From the NCBI RefSeq assembly GCF_007923295.1, contig NZ_VOIR01000013.1, positions 1-64,000 of the forward strand: a DNA stretch of 64,000 nt, in the 5' to 3' direction. A model generated the notes under the pieces. It worked only from the letters and a program-made list of their open reading frames with translations, had not been told where the DNA came from and ran no database searches. Position 1 is the stretch's first letter; each line of letters begins with the position of its first letter. Position numbers and translations under genes: made by a program. Below are positions 1 to 9,432 of this stretch, piece by piece. This stretch comes from Agrococcus sediminis (GTDB taxonomy: Bacteria; Actinomycetota; Actinomycetes; Actinomycetales; Microbacteriaceae).

Positions 1-323
1 TCGGCGACGCCGGCATCGACGTCGCCGCGGTGATGACCGACAACGGCGCCTGCTACCGCTCGCACGCCTTCCGCGACGCGCTCGAGGGCGCGCAGCACCG
101 ATTCACGCGCCCCTACCGGCCCCAGACCAACGGGAAGGTCGAGCGCTTCAACCGCACCCTCGCCGCCGAATGGGCCTACGCCGTCACCTACGCGTCAGAC
201 GCCGACCGCGCAGCCACCTACGCGGCCTGGCTCCACGCCTACAATCACCACCGACCCCACACCGGCATCGGAGGCCTCACCCCCGCCCAACGCGTTCACA
301 ACGTCACGGGGAACTACACCTAG
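1..323 (+). mobile_element. IS481-family transposase, C-terminal part (cut by window start)
   Basis: The reading frame is already open at base 3, so the gene begins outside the window. The visible part is the second half of an rve/DDE integrase core: the second catalytic Asp lies in MTDNGACY and the catalytic Glu in NGKVERFNRTL, about 34 residues later, followed by the HHRPHTGIGG and TPAQRV motifs typical of IS481 transposases. The stop codon TAG (321-323) shares bases with the stop of the oppositely oriented monooxygenase gene. No terminal inverted repeat is recognisable beyond the stop, so the right end of the element may be missing. Family assignment is firm; whether the element is intact cannot be judged. 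Confidence 0.88.
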
Positions 324-1360
324 GCCTCGCCGAGCAGCGCGCGCACGCGCGGCACCACCTCGGTGCCGAACAGCTCGATCGAGCGCAGGTTGTCCTCGTG
401 GCTCGTGCCGGAGTCGTACTTGAGGTCGAAGCGCTCGACGCCGAGGGTCTCCTTCGCCCAGACGATCTTCTGCGCGACCGTCTCGGGGCTCCCGGCGAAC
501 ATCGCGCCGTGCTCGGCCATCGACGCGTCGAACTCGCGCTCGGTGGCGTCGCCCCATCCGCGCTCCCGGCCGATGCGGTTGCGGTAGACCATCCACTGCG
601 GCATGAGGATGCGCTTGGCCTCCGCGTCCGTCTCGGCCACGAGGCCGGGGGAGTGCATGCCGATGCGGCCGGGCGCGTGCCCGAACTGCTCCATCGCCTT
701 CCGGTAGAGGCCCGCGAAGGGCGCGAACTGCGCGGGGCTGCCGCCGATGATCGCGAGCATCATGTCGAACCCGTGCCGCGCGGTGCGGATGACCGACTCG
801 GGGGAGCCGCCGACGCCGACCCAGACGGGGATGCGGCCGCCGTGCTCCGCCGCGTGCGAGCGCGGGTAGACGGGCTGCTCGTGCAGCGGCGAGCGCAGCG
901 TGCCCGACCAGGTGACCGGCTCCTCGCGCACGAGCGCTGCGAGCAGCTCGAGCCGCTCCTCGAACAGCGCCTCGTAGTCCTCGAGCCGGTAGCCGAAGAG
1001 CGGGAACGACTCCACGAACGAGCCGCGGCCCACGATCATCTCGGCGCGCCCGCTCGAGATGCCGTCGAGCGTCGAGAACTGCTCGAACACGCGCACGGGA
1101 TCGTTCGACGAGAGCACCGTGACGGCGGTGCCGAGGCGGATGCGCTCGGTCGCCGTCGCGAGCGCGCCCAGCAGGATCTCGGGCGCGCTCGCCGCGAAGT
1201 CGTCGCGGTGGTGCTCGCCGACGCCGAAGAACGCGAGGCCCTGCCGGTCGGCGGCGACGCCCTCCGCGACGACGTCGCGCAGCACCTGCGCGTGGCTGAG
1301 CGGAGCGCCGTCGACGACGGGCACTGCGGCGAACGTGTGGACACCGAACTCGATGGGCAT
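320..1360 (-). CDS. LLM-class flavin-dependent oxidoreductase
   Basis: A 346-residue cytoplasmic enzyme of the bacterial-luciferase-like monooxygenase family, which uses reduced flavin (FMN or F420) to oxidise a small organic substrate. Visible family features are the GVGEHHRDDF segment near residue 47, the RIRLGTAVTVLSS strand near residue 75, RAEMIVGRGS near residue 105 and GSPETVAQKI near the C-terminus. The length is normal. The ATG start has AGAGGA six bases upstream. The substrate cannot be read from the sequence. The gene meets the transposase gene tail to tail with overlapping stop codons, yet its C-terminus (RALLGEA) looks natural, so it does not seem truncated. Confidence 0.88.
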   Translation of the reverse strand: MPIEFGVHTFAAVPVVDGAPLSHAQVLRDVVAEGVAADRQGLAFFGVGEHHRDDFAASAPEILLGALATATERIRLGTAVTVLSSNDPVRVFEQFSTLDGISSGRAEMIVGRGSFVESFPLFGYRLEDYEALFEERLELLAALVREEPVTWSGTLRSPLHEQPVYPRSHAAEHGGRIPVWVGVGGSPESVIRTARHGFDMMLAIIGGSPAQFAPFAGLYRKAMEQFGHAPGRIGMHSPGLVAETDAEAKRILMPQWMVYRNRIGRERGWGDATEREFDASMAEHGAMFAGSPETVAQKIVWAKETLGVERFDLKYDSGTSHEDNLRSIELFGTEVVPRVRALLGEA

Positions 1361-1418
1361 GGGGATCCTCTCCGCTCAGGCCAACCGGGGGAGCGCGCGG
1401 GGCATTCCGCGCAGAGGC

Positions 1419-1446
1419 AAGGGCCCGGGAGCGATCCCGGGCCCTT
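1419..1446 (-). terminator. Hairpin terminator of the qcr operon
   Basis: A perfect 12-bp stem (AAGGGCCCGGGA / TCCCGGGCCCTT) with a 4-base loop lies 18 bases past the qcrB stop. There is no T-run on the minus side, which is common for actinobacterial terminators. The flavin monooxygenase gene lies further downstream and has its own ribosome binding site. Confidence 0.75.
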
Positions 1447-1463
1447 CCTCGTCGTGCGTCAGA

Positions 1464-3053
1464 TCAGTGACCGTCGTGCTTCGCGGCCTCGAGCTCGCCG
1501 CGCGTGACGGGGCTGATGCGGTCCTCGAAGAACCAGCGGGTCATCGCTGCGCGCAGGTGCGTGCCCGGCGTGATGCGGCCCTTCGCGTTCGGGCGCACCA
1601 TGACCGGCTCGTACGTGTCGAACGACTTGAGCCTCCACGACTCGTACTCGTCGAGCGGCTCGTGCACCTCGACGTACTCGCCGCCGGGGAGCCGCAGGAT
1701 GCGGCCCGACTCGTAGCCGTGCAGCAGGATCTCGCGGTCCTTCTTCTGCAGGCCGATCGCGATGCGCTTCGTCAGGAAGTACGCGATCACCGGTCCGAGG
1801 ATCAGCGTCGCCTGCAGCCACCAGGTGACCTGGAAGACGTTGAGGCGGAAGTGCGTCGCGATGAGGTCGGACGACGCCGCGGCCCACAGCACCGCGTAGA
1901 ACACGATGCCCGCGGAGCCGATGGCCGTGCGCGTCGGGTTGTTGCGCGGGCGCTCGGCGATGTGGTGCTCGCGCTTGTCGCCGGTGATCCACTGCTCGAT
2001 GAAGGGGTAGAACATGACGAGCACGATGAAGATGCCGAGCACCGCCATCGGGATGAGGATGTTCCACGAGAGCGTCATGCCCCACAGCTCAGACTCGAGC
2101 CCCGGCGCCAGGCGCAGGGCGCCGTCGGCGAAGCCGATGTACCAGTCGGGCTGCGTGCCGGCGGAGACCGGCGACGGGTCGTAGGGGCCGTAGTTCCAGA
2201 TCGGGTTGATCGTGAACGTGGAGGCGATGAGCACCAGCACGCCGAACACGATGAAGAAGAACGATCCGGCCTTCGCGGCGAACAGCGGCATGATCGGCGC
2301 GCCGACGACGTTGTCGTTCGTCTTGCCGGGACCGGCGAACTGCGTGTGCTTGTTGATGACCATGAGCACGAGGTGCACGCCGATCAGCGCGATCACGAGC
2401 GCCGGCAGCAGCATGATGTGCAGCACGAAGAGCCTCGGCACGATGTCGACGCCCGGGAACAGGCCGCCGAAGAACAGGTACGAGATCCAGGTGCCCACGA
2501 TCGGGATGCCCTTGACCATGCCGTTGATGATCGCGAGGCCGTTGCCCGACAGCAGGTCGTCGGGGAGGGAGTAGCCCGTGAAGCCCTCGGCCATCGCCAG
2601 GATGAACAGCACGAAGCCGATCACCCAGTTGATCTCGCGCGGCTTGCGGAAGGCACCCGTGAAGAACACGCGGAGCATGTGCAGGCCGATGGCGGCCACG
2701 AACAGCAGCGCCGCCCAGTGGTGCACCTGGCGCATGAGCAGGCCGCCGCGGATGTCGAACGAGATGTCGAGCGACGACGCGTACGCAGCCGACATCGCGA
2801 TGCCCTTGAGCGGCACGTACGAGCCCTCGTAGTGCACCTCGGTCATCGACGGCTCGAAGAAGAACGTCAGGAACGTGCCCGAGAGCAGGATCGCGACGAA
2901 GGAGTACAGGATGACCTCGCCGAGCATGAACGACCAGTGGTCGGGGAACACCTTGCGACCGAGCGTCGCGACGAGCGTCGACATGCTCGTGCGCTCGTCG
3001 AGGTAGTTCGACGCCCTCGAGGTGAAGGTGTCGCGCGTTGCGGTGGAGGTCAT
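1464..3053 (-). CDS. qcrB: Cytochrome bc1 complex cytochrome b subunit
   Basis: A 529-residue integral membrane subunit of menaquinol:cytochrome c reductase; it carries the two b hemes and the quinol site. Heme-ligand histidines are visible in HHWAALLFVAAIGLH (helix B) and in HIMLLPALVIALIGVH (helix D). The quinol-site motif is PDWY, the actinobacterial form of PEWY. After about eight helices there is a hydrophilic C-terminal extension typical of actinobacteria. The start overlaps the qcrA stop as ATGA, so the two genes are translationally coupled. It is the last gene of ctaE-qcrC-qcrA-qcrB and is followed by a strong hairpin. Confidence 0.97.
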   Translation of the reverse strand: MTSTATRDTFTSRASNYLDERTSMSTLVATLGRKVFPDHWSFMLGEVILYSFVAILLSGTFLTFFFEPSMTEVHYEGSYVPLKGIAMSAAYASSLDISFDIRGGLLMRQVHHWAALLFVAAIGLHMLRVFFTGAFRKPREINWVIGFVLFILAMAEGFTGYSLPDDLLSGNGLAIINGMVKGIPIVGTWISYLFFGGLFPGVDIVPRLFVLHIMLLPALVIALIGVHLVLMVINKHTQFAGPGKTNDNVVGAPIMPLFAAKAGSFFFIVFGVLVLIASTFTINPIWNYGPYDPSPVSAGTQPDWYIGFADGALRLAPGLESELWGMTLSWNILIPMAVLGIFIVLVMFYPFIEQWITGDKREHHIAERPRNNPTRTAIGSAGIVFYAVLWAAASSDLIATHFRLNVFQVTWWLQATLILGPVIAYFLTKRIAIGLQKKDREILLHGYESGRILRLPGGEYVEVHEPLDEYESWRLKSFDTYEPVMVRPNAKGRITPGTHLRAAMTRWFFEDRISPVTRGELEAAKHDGH

Positions 3054-4189
3054 GCTCGGTTCTCCGTCTCAGCGGCCGAGAGCGGGATGTGGCCCTCGTC
3101 GATGTGGTGCAGACGCTCGAAGTACGACGGACCGATGGGCTCGGTGAAGTCGCTCTGGGCGATCAGGTAGCCCTCGTCGTCGACCGTGATCGGCAGCTGG
3201 GGCAGCGGACGCTTGGCGGGACCGAAGATCACCTTGGCGTGGTCGGTCACGTCGAACGTGGACTGGTGGCAGGGGCACAGCAGGTGGTGCGTCTGCTGCT
3301 CGTACAGCGCCACGGGGCAGCCGACGTGCGTGCAGATCTTGGAGTAGGCGACGATGCCGTCGTACGACCAGCCGGCGCGGTCGGGCTGCTCGTTGAGGCG
3401 GTCGAGCGGCACGCGCACGAGCAGCACCGAGGCGAGCGCCTTCTGGTCGAGGTAGCCGCCGTCGTGGTCGAGGTCCTTGAGGTCCTCGGGGATCACGTGG
3501 AAGGCCGAGCCGATCGTGACGTCGGCGGCGCGGATGGGCGTGCCCGTCGGGTCGAGCGCGAGGCGCGTGCCCTGCCGCCACATGGTGTTGGAGATCGCCT
3601 CGACGGCGTCCTGCGCGGGGGCGAGGTCGCGGAAGAGCACGATCGCCGGCAGCGGCACGAGCGCGATGGCGCCGATGAGCGTGTTGCGGATCAGCGAGCG
3701 GCGCGTGAAGCCCGACTCCTGGTCGCCGAGCTGGAAGATCTCGACGGCGCGGGCGCGGCTCTTCTCGGAGCCGCGCGACGGGTGGCGCTCCTCGACGACC
3801 TCGTGCGAGCTCATGAGCTGGCGGGCCCAGTGCATGCCGCCGATGCCGATGCCGAGCAGCGCGAGGGCGATGGCGAGGCCGAGGAAGAGGTTGCTGAGGC
3901 GCACGCTCGTCATGTCGCCCTCGACGATCGGCACCGCGACATACGCGACGATCGCGAGCACGGTGCCGAGCATCGACACCAGGAACCAGCCGACGACCTG
4001 GCGCTCGGCGCGGCGCTCCTTTTCGGGGTGCAGGTCGGTCTGGCGCGGGCGGTGCGGCGGCAGGCCGGGGTTCTCGAACGCGTCCGACTGCTCGATGGCC
4101 GCGCCGCGGTCGTAGACGGCGACCTGCTGCTGCTCATGCCCGGCGTGGTCCTCAGCCGACATGCTGGTCCTCTCTGTGTCCTGCGTCAT
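3050..4189 (-). CDS. qcrA: Rieske iron-sulfur subunit of the bc1 complex
   Basis: A 379-residue membrane-anchored [2Fe-2S] protein that passes electrons from quinol to cytochrome c1. The two cluster-binding boxes CTHVGCP and CPCHQS are in the C-terminal third. Three hydrophobic helices precede the Rieske domain, as usual for actinobacterial QcrA. I take the ATG at 4189 (MTQDTERTS), two bases from the qcrC stop; an alternative ATG gives MSAEDHAGHE. The frame stays open further upstream, but that part is antisense-like sequence overlapping qcrC. The gene sits between qcrC and qcrB in the respiratory operon. Confidence 0.96.
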   Translation of the reverse strand: MTQDTERTSMSAEDHAGHEQQQVAVYDRGAAIEQSDAFENPGLPPHRPRQTDLHPEKERRAERQVVGWFLVSMLGTVLAIVAYVAVPIVEGDMTSVRLSNLFLGLAIALALLGIGIGGMHWARQLMSSHEVVEERHPSRGSEKSRARAVEIFQLGDQESGFTRRSLIRNTLIGAIALVPLPAIVLFRDLAPAQDAVEAISNTMWRQGTRLALDPTGTPIRAADVTIGSAFHVIPEDLKDLDHDGGYLDQKALASVLLVRVPLDRLNEQPDRAGWSYDGIVAYSKICTHVGCPVALYEQQTHHLLCPCHQSTFDVTDHAKVIFGPAKRPLPQLPITVDDEGYLIAQSDFTEPIGPSYFERLHHIDEGHIPLSAAETENRA

Positions 4190-4191
4190 GA

Positions 4192-5001
4192 TCAGTTCGG
4201 CTTCGAGGTGAGCCAGACCGAGACGGCCACGAGGCCGCCGAGGCCGAAGATCCAGATGAACAGGCCCTCCGACACCGGTCCGAGGCTGCCGAGGTCGAAG
4301 CCGCCCACCGACGGGTTCTCGTCGAGGTAGTCGAGGTACGCGAGGATCTCGCGCTTCTGCTCCGGGCTGATGTTGGCGTCGTTGAAGACCGGCATGTTCT
4401 GCGGGCCGGTGAGCATCGCCTCGTAGACGTGCGCCGGGTCGATGTCGCGCAGGTGCGGGGCCCACTTGCCCTCGGTCAGCGCGCCGCCGGCGCCGGCGAC
4501 GTTGTGGCACATGGCGCAGTTGATGCGGAAGAGCTCGGCGCCGCGGGCGACGCCCTCCTCGTCGACCTGCGACACGTCGAGGAGCTCCTCCGACGGGACC
4601 TCGGGCCCCGGCGCGAGCGAGGCGACCCATGCGCCCATCGCGTCGGACTGCTCCTGCGTGAACATGGGGTCGCGCTGCTCGGCCTGCGGGCCGGAGTAGG
4701 CCATCGGCATGCGGCCGGTCATGACCTGGAAGTCGACGGATGCGGCGCCCACGCCGATGAGGCTCGTGCCGTTCTCGGTGCCCTCGGCGTTCAAGCCGTG
4801 GCAGGAGGCGCAGTTGGCGCGGAACAGCTCCTGGCCGTCCTCGACGGTCAGCTGCTGCGCGCGCGGAGCGGTGCCAGCCGGCTCGGCGTTGGCCACGGTG
4901 CTCACCGCCGCCGAGGCGCCGCCCGCGGCCACCAGGCCGATGAGGAGCATCGCCGCGCTCGCCAGGGGGTGCCTGCGGCCGGTCTTCTTACGAGTTGCCA
5001 A
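4192..5001 (-). CDS. qcrC: Diheme cytochrome c subunit of the bc1 complex
   Basis: A 269-residue membrane protein with an N-terminal signal-anchor (residues about 14-34), two c-type cytochrome domains and a C-terminal membrane helix ending LTSKPN. Heme attachment motifs are CASCH (about residue 64) and CAMCH (about residue 162), each with a downstream Met ligand region (GRMPMAY and PQNMPVF). The two fused heme domains replace a separate soluble cytochrome c and relay electrons directly from bc1 to the aa3 oxidase, the known arrangement of the actinobacterial bcc-aa3 supercomplex. It follows ctaE after 17 bases. Confidence 0.96.
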   Translation of the reverse strand: MATRKKTGRRHPLASAAMLLIGLVAAGGASAAVSTVANAEPAGTAPRAQQLTVEDGQELFRANCASCHGLNAEGTENGTSLIGVGAASVDFQVMTGRMPMAYSGPQAEQRDPMFTQEQSDAMGAWVASLAPGPEVPSEELLDVSQVDEEGVARGAELFRINCAMCHNVAGAGGALTEGKWAPHLRDIDPAHVYEAMLTGPQNMPVFNDANISPEQKREILAYLDYLDENPSVGGFDLGSLGPVSEGLFIWIFGLGGLVAVSVWLTSKPN

Positions 5002-5018
5002 TGTTGCTCACCAACCGA

Positions 5019-5654
5019 TTACTTGAGCCAGTAGATGACGAGGTACAGGCCGATCCAGACCACGTCGACGAAGTGCCAGTAGTAGGAGATGACGTGCGCG
5101 CTCGTCGCCTCCTTGTGCCCGAACCGCTTCACCGCGTACGCGCGGCCGATCACGAACAGGAAGGCGAAGAGCCCGCCCGTCACGTGCAGGCCGTGGAAGC
5201 CGGTCGTGATGTAGAACGCCGAGCCGTAGGAGTTCGACGACAGCGTGATGCCGTGGCCGACGAGCACGACGTACTCGAACACCTGCAGGACGACGAAGAC
5301 CGCGCCCATGGCGTAGGTGAGGTAGAACCACTCGACCATGCCCCACTTGGACAGCTGCAGCGCGCTGCCGGTGCGGAACGCCTGGTGGTGCTCCGCCGCG
5401 TTCGCACCCGCCTGGCAGGTGAAGCTCGACGCCAGCAGGATCGCCGTGTTGATCGTCGCGAAGAGCACGTTCAGCTGCTCGGCCTCGGTGGCGAACAGGT
5501 CGCCCGACATCGAGCGGAGCGTGAAGTAGATCGCGAACAGGCCGGCGAAGAACATGACCTCGCTGCCGAGCCAGACGATCGTGCCGACCGCAACGGTGTT
5601 CGGCCGCCTGATCATCGGCGCCGACGGCGACGTGGAGAGCGCAGTAGTGGACAC
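5019..5654 (-). CDS. ctaE: Cytochrome c oxidase subunit III
   Basis: About 211 residues with five membrane helices; it is the CoIII subunit of the aa3 terminal oxidase. Diagnostic stretches are [29 protein letters not shown] and [13 protein letters not shown] start at GTG 5654 because a TAGGAT box stands seven bases before it, as in the leaderless genes of this window. An in-frame ATG at 5663 adds three residues (MDV) but overlaps that box. The gene heads the ctaE-qcrC-qcrA-qcrB operon and diverges from trpD. Oxidase subunits I and II are not in the window. Confidence 0.93.
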   Translation of the reverse strand: MSTTALSTSPSAPMIRRPNTVAVGTIVWLGSEVMFFAGLFAIYFTLRSMSGDLFATEAEQLNVLFATINTAILLASSFTCQAGANAAEHHQAFRTGSALQLSKWGMVEWFYLTYAMGAVFVVLQVFEYVVLVGHGITLSSNSYGSAFYITTGFHGLHVTGGLFAFLFVIGRAYAVKRFGHKEATSAHVISYYWHFVDVVWIGLYLVIYWLK

Positions 5655-5732
5655 GACATCCATCCTAGTGACAGATCGGCCCGGGGTCCGGACCCGGACG
5701 GCCAGCGTGCCGCGCGAAGATAGGCTGGAGCA

Positions 5733-6788
5733 ATGGATCGTCTCTTGACCTGGCCATGCGTGCTCGAGACGCTGCTGGAGGGCGAGGATCTGGCGATCCG
5801 GCAGGCCGAGTGGGCGATGGCCGAGGTCGTCGCCGGCCGGGCCTCCGAGGCGCAGATCGCGGGCTTCCTCATCGCGCTGCGCGGCAAGGGCGTGGTGGCC
5901 GAGGAGCTCGTCGGGTTCCGCGACGCGATCCTCGAGGCGGCGGTGCCGCTCCCGGGCGAGTCGCGGGTGGTCGACATCGTCGGCACGGGCGGCGACCGGC
6001 AGCACACCGTCAACATCTCGACCACAGCGAGCATCGTGGTCGCGGGCGCCGGCGTGCCGGTGCTGAAGCACGGCAACCGCGCGGTCTCGTCGTCCTCCGG
6101 CGCATCCGACGTGCTCGACGTGCTCGGCGTCGTGCCCGCGAGCGACGACCCGGCCGAGGTGCGGCGCATCCTCGAGGCCGCCGGCATCTCGTTCGCCTGG
6201 GCGATGCGCTTCCACCCCGGCTTCCGCCACGCGGCCCCGGTGCGGGCGCAGCTCGGCGTGCCGACGGTCTTCAACTACCTCGGACCGCTCGTCAACCCGG
6301 CGCGCCCGGAGGTCTCGGTCGTGGGGGTCGCCGACAAGCACATCATCGAGCAGTTCGTGGGCGTCTTCGCGACCCGCGGCGCGACGGCGCTCGTCGTCCG
6401 CGGCGAGGACGGGCTCGACGAGCTCACCACCACCGGCCACTCCGAGCTGTGGGAGGTCTCGCGCGGCGACGTCGTCGAGCACGACATCGACCCGCGCGAG
6501 CTCGGCATCCCGCGCGCGAGCCTCGACGACCTGCGCGGCGGATCGCCCGAGCACAACGCCGAGGTGCTGCGCCGCACCATCGCGGGCGAGCCCGGGCCGG
6601 TGCGCGACATCGTGCTGCTGAACGCCGCCGCGGCGCTCGTCGCGTGGCGGCTCGAGAGCGACCCGCGCCAGAAGGACCGCCCGCTCAAGGAGCGCATGGC
6701 CGAGGAGCTGGCGACCGCGACGGCGTCGATCGACTCGGGCGCGGCCGCCCGCACGCTCGAGGCGTGGCGCGCCGCCGCCGCGGGCTGA
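5733..6788 (+). CDS. trpD: Anthranilate phosphoribosyltransferase
   Basis: A 351-residue enzyme that joins anthranilate to PRPP in tryptophan biosynthesis. The PRPP-binding signature DIVGTGGD lies near residue 84, followed by [14 protein letters not shown] and [17 protein letters not shown], all classic TrpD motifs; [12 protein letters not shown] follows near residue 180. A TAGGCT box (5721-5726) ends six bases before the ATG and no usable ribosome binding site fits between, so the transcript is probably leaderless. Other trp genes are absent nearby. The position opposite ctaE is an arrangement I recall from related actinobacteria. Confidence 0.96.
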   Translation: MDRLLTWPCVLETLLEGEDLAIRQAEWAMAEVVAGRASEAQIAGFLIALRGKGVVAEELVGFRDAILEAAVPLPGESRVVDIVGTGGDRQHTVNISTTASIVVAGAGVPVLKHGNRAVSSSSGASDVLDVLGVVPASDDPAEVRRILEAAGISFAWAMRFHPGFRHAAPVRAQLGVPTVFNYLGPLVNPARPEVSVVGVADKHIIEQFVGVFATRGATALVVRGEDGLDELTTTGHSELWEVSRGDVVEHDIDPRELGIPRASLDDLRGGSPEHNAEVLRRTIAGEPGPVRDIVLLNAAAALVAWRLESDPRQKDRPLKERMAEELATATASIDSGAAARTLEAWRAAAAG

Positions 6789-6792
6789 GCGG

Positions 6793-7743
6793 GTGAGCGG
6801 CACCGCGACCGAGCACCACCGGGTGCAGCGGCAGGCATCCTGGTCGGGCGACGAGGTCTGGCACACCTGGCGGCTCGGCTGGGCCGACCGCAGCTCGCGC
6901 TCGCTGCTGCTCGCCGCGCTCGCCGTCGGCGGGCTGCTCGCGTGCTACGGGCTCACGCTGCTGCTCCACCGGCCGCCGGCGATCGTGCCCTCGGTCACGC
7001 TCCGCGGCATCGGCGTGCTGCTGCTGATGCTCGCCGCGGTCGTCGCCCCGGCCTCGCTCGGCTACCGCATCGGCGCGGTCTTCTGCATCGTGCTGTACGC
7101 GATCGCGCAGGTGCCGATCGTGCTCATGCAGTCGACGACGCTGCTCGGCGCCACGACGTACGGCGCGTTCGACGCGATCGACTTCCTCGCCGGCGGCGCG
7201 CTCATCGTCGCGTGGATGCTCGTGCGGATGCGGCACCCCTTGACGATCCTCATCGTCGTGCTCGGCTACGCGACCGCCGGCGCCGCCTTCTTCGGGCGGG
7301 CGCTGCCGCTGCTGCGCCCGCGCCTCGCCGCCGACCCGTGGGCCGAGCAGGTGTCGATCGCCGACGAGGCGCTCGTGCGCTCGGTGCTGCTCGCGCTGCT
7401 GCTGGGCCTCGTGCTGCTCGCGTGGTGGCTCGACGGGTGGATGCGCGCACTGCTGCCGGTCGCGAACGTCGCCGAGCCGCACGGCTCGGGGCGCGCATCG
7501 CGCACGGGGGAGCGGCCGCGGCTGCGCTCCGCGCTCATCCTCGCGCTCGCCGGCCTCGACCTGCTGGCCATCGCGGTCGCGATCTCGGCGAAGCAGCCGG
7601 TCGCGCGCGGCCGGCTCTCGGAGGACGACGACTGGTGGGCATCGATCGTGCTCGCGGTCTCGACGGCCAGGGCGGCGATGGTGATCCTCGGCATCGCCGC
7701 GGCGATCATCTGGATCACCGACCCGCAGTACCGCGCCCTCTGA
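6793..7743 (+). CDS. Multi-pass membrane protein of unknown function
   Basis: A 316-residue protein with about seven hydrophobic helices, a short charged N-terminus and a polar loop near residues 230-250 ([16 protein letters not shown]). I recognise no domain. The GTG start lies four bases after the trpD stop, so it is probably co-transcribed with trpD. The last codons (CCGCGCCCTC TGA) are part of a 15-bp tandem repeat that runs past the stop codon, and a strong hairpin follows. Confidence 0.8.
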   Translation: MSGTATEHHRVQRQASWSGDEVWHTWRLGWADRSSRSLLLAALAVGGLLACYGLTLLLHRPPAIVPSVTLRGIGVLLLMLAAVVAPASLGYRIGAVFCIVLYAIAQVPIVLMQSTTLLGATTYGAFDAIDFLAGGALIVAWMLVRMRHPLTILIVVLGYATAGAAFFGRALPLLRPRLAADPWAEQVSIADEALVRSVLLALLLGLVLLAWWLDGWMRALLPVANVAEPHGSGRASRTGERPRLRSALILALAGLDLLAIAVAISAKQPVARGRLSEDDDWWASIVLAVSTARAAMVILGIAAAIIWITDPQYRAL

Positions 7744-7790
7744 CACCGCGCCCTCTGACACCGAGCGCTCTGACACCGAGCGCTCCGACG
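7731..7790 (+). repeat. 15-bp tandem repeat spanning a stop codon
   Basis: Four adjoining 15-base units: CCGCGCCCTCTGACA twice, then CCGAGCGCTCTGACA, then the degenerate CCGAGCGCTCCGACG. The first unit contains the natural stop TGA of the upstream membrane-protein gene; the copies lie downstream. This looks like replication-slippage duplication of the gene's 3' end. Confidence 0.85.
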
Positions 7791-7793
7791 CGA

Positions 7794-7821
7794 GGAGGGG
7801 GCGGCCGCAGCCGCCCCCTCC
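7794..7821. terminator. Bidirectional hairpin terminator
   Basis: A perfect 12-bp stem GGAGGGGGCGGC / GCCGCCCCCTCC with a CGCA loop lies between the convergent membrane-protein gene (plus) and glpK (minus), placed to serve both. Confidence 0.75.
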
Positions 7822-7843
7822 GATCACCCTCCGGCTCGAGGGA

Positions 7844-9355
7844 TCACTCGACGTCGTCGTCGACCCAGTCGAGGGTCTTCTGCACGGCCTTCTTCCAGTT
7901 GCGGTAGGTGCGGTCGCGCGCCTCCTGCTCCATCTGCGGCTCCCAGCGGCGGTCCTCCTGCCACTGCTGGCGCAGCTCGTCGAGCGAGCCCCAGAAGCCG
8001 ACCGCGAGGCCGGCCGCGTAGGCGGCGCCGAGCGCGGTCGTCTCGGCGACGACCGGGCGGATGACCGGCACCCGCAGGATGTCGGCCTGGAACTGCATGA
8101 GCGTGTCGTTGGCGATCATGCCGCCGTCGACCTTGAGCTCGGTGAGGTCGACGCCCGAGTCGGCGTTCACCGCGTCGACGACCTCCGCCGTCTGGAAGGC
8201 GGTCGCCTCGAGGGCCGCCCGCGCGATGTGGCCCTTGTTGACGTACCGGGTGAGGCCCACGAGCGCGCCTCGCGCATCCGGCCGCCAGTAGGGGGCGAAC
8301 AGGCCCGAGAACGCCGGCACGAAGTACGCCCCGCCGTTGTCGTCGACCGACTTCGCCAGCTGCTCGACCGCCGGGGCGTCGGGGATGAGGCCCAGGTTGT
8401 CGCGCAGCCACTGGATGAGCGAGCCGGTCACCGCGATCGAGCCCTCGAGCGCGTAGTGGGTGGGCTCGTCGCCGATCTTGTAGCCGACGGTCGTGAGGAG
8501 GCCGTTCTTCGAGTGGACGATCTCCTCGCCGGTGTTGAAGATGAGGAAGTTGCCCGTGCCGTAGGTGTTCTTCGCCTCGCCCTTGTCGAACGCGGCCTGG
8601 CCGAAGGTGGCCGCCTGCTGGTCGCCGAGGATGCCCGTGATGGGCGTCTCGCGCAGCAGCGACTCCGAGGCCGCGACGCCGAACTCGCCCGACGACGGCT
8701 TGATCTCGGGGAGCATCGAGCGCGGCACGCCGAAGTCGGCGAGGATCGCGTCGTCCCACTCGAGCGACTCGAGGTCCATGAACAGCGTGCGCGACGCGTT
8801 CGTGACGTCGGTCGCGTGCACGCCGCCGTTGACGCCGCCGGTGAGGTTCCAGAGCACCCAGCAGTCGGTCGTGCCGAAGAGCAGGTCGCCCGCCTCGGCC
8901 GCCTCGCGCGCGCCCTCGACGTTCTCGAGGATCCAGACGATCTTCGTGCCCGAGAAGTAGGTCGCGAGCGGCAGGCCGACCTTCTGCTTGTAGCGGTCGG
9001 TGTCGCCCGCCGCGAGGCGGTCGACGATCTTCTGCGTGCGGGTGTCCTGCCAGACGATCGCGTTGTAGACCGGCTCGCCGGTCTGCTTGTTCCAGACCAC
9101 CGCGGTCTCGCGCTGGTTGGTGATGCCGATCGCCTTGACGTTGTGGCGGGTCACGTTGGCCTTCGACAGCGCCTGGCCGATCACCTCGCGGGTGTTGTTC
9201 CAGATCTCTTTCGGGTCGTGCTCGACCCAGCCGGCCTGGGGGAAGATCTGCTCGTGCTCGAGCTGGCCGGTGGAGACGATGCTGCCGGCGTGGTCGAAGA
9301 GGATGGCACGGGTGGAGGTCGTGCCCTGGTCGATGGCGATGACGTAGTCGTTCAC
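7844..9355 (-). CDS. glpK: Glycerol kinase
   Basis: A 503-residue FGGY-family kinase that phosphorylates glycerol to glycerol 3-phosphate, trapping it in the cell. The N-terminal phosphate-binding motif is [15 protein letters not shown]; other markers are [13 protein letters not shown], the glycerol-site W-Q-D (IVWQDTRT), GILGDQQAA and [14 protein letters not shown]. The GTG start at 9355 is set by GGAG nine bases upstream. The frame stays open far upstream but only as antisense of glpF and dhaK. The gene lies downstream of glpF, separated by a strong hairpin. Confidence 0.97.
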   Translation of the reverse strand: MNDYVIAIDQGTTSTRAILFDHAGSIVSTGQLEHEQIFPQAGWVEHDPKEIWNNTREVIGQALSKANVTRHNVKAIGITNQRETAVVWNKQTGEPVYNAIVWQDTRTQKIVDRLAAGDTDRYKQKVGLPLATYFSGTKIVWILENVEGAREAAEAGDLLFGTTDCWVLWNLTGGVNGGVHATDVTNASRTLFMDLESLEWDDAILADFGVPRSMLPEIKPSSGEFGVAASESLLRETPITGILGDQQAATFGQAAFDKGEAKNTYGTGNFLIFNTGEEIVHSKNGLLTTVGYKIGDEPTHYALEGSIAVTGSLIQWLRDNLGLIPDAPAVEQLAKSVDDNGGAYFVPAFSGLFAPYWRPDARGALVGLTRYVNKGHIARAALEATAFQTAEVVDAVNADSGVDLTELKVDGGMIANDTLMQFQADILRVPVIRPVVAETTALGAAYAAGLAVGFWGSLDELRQQWQEDRRWEPQMEQEARDRTYRNWKKAVQKTLDWVDDDVE

Positions 9356-9399
9356 CGGAACTCCTTCGTTTGGTGGTGGATGCGTGCAGGGAAAGAGGA

Positions 9400-9426
9400 G
9401 GGGAGGGGGCGATCCGCCCCCTCCCC
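9400..9426 (-). terminator. Hairpin between glpF and glpK (attenuator or terminator)
   Basis: A perfect 12-bp stem GGGGAGGGGGCG / CGCCCCCTCCCC with a 3-base loop. Read on the minus strand it follows the glpF stop after six bases and is itself followed by the pyrimidine-rich TCCTCTTTCCC, so it could reduce read-through from glpF into glpK. Confidence 0.7.
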
Positions 9427-9432
9427 GTCGAT

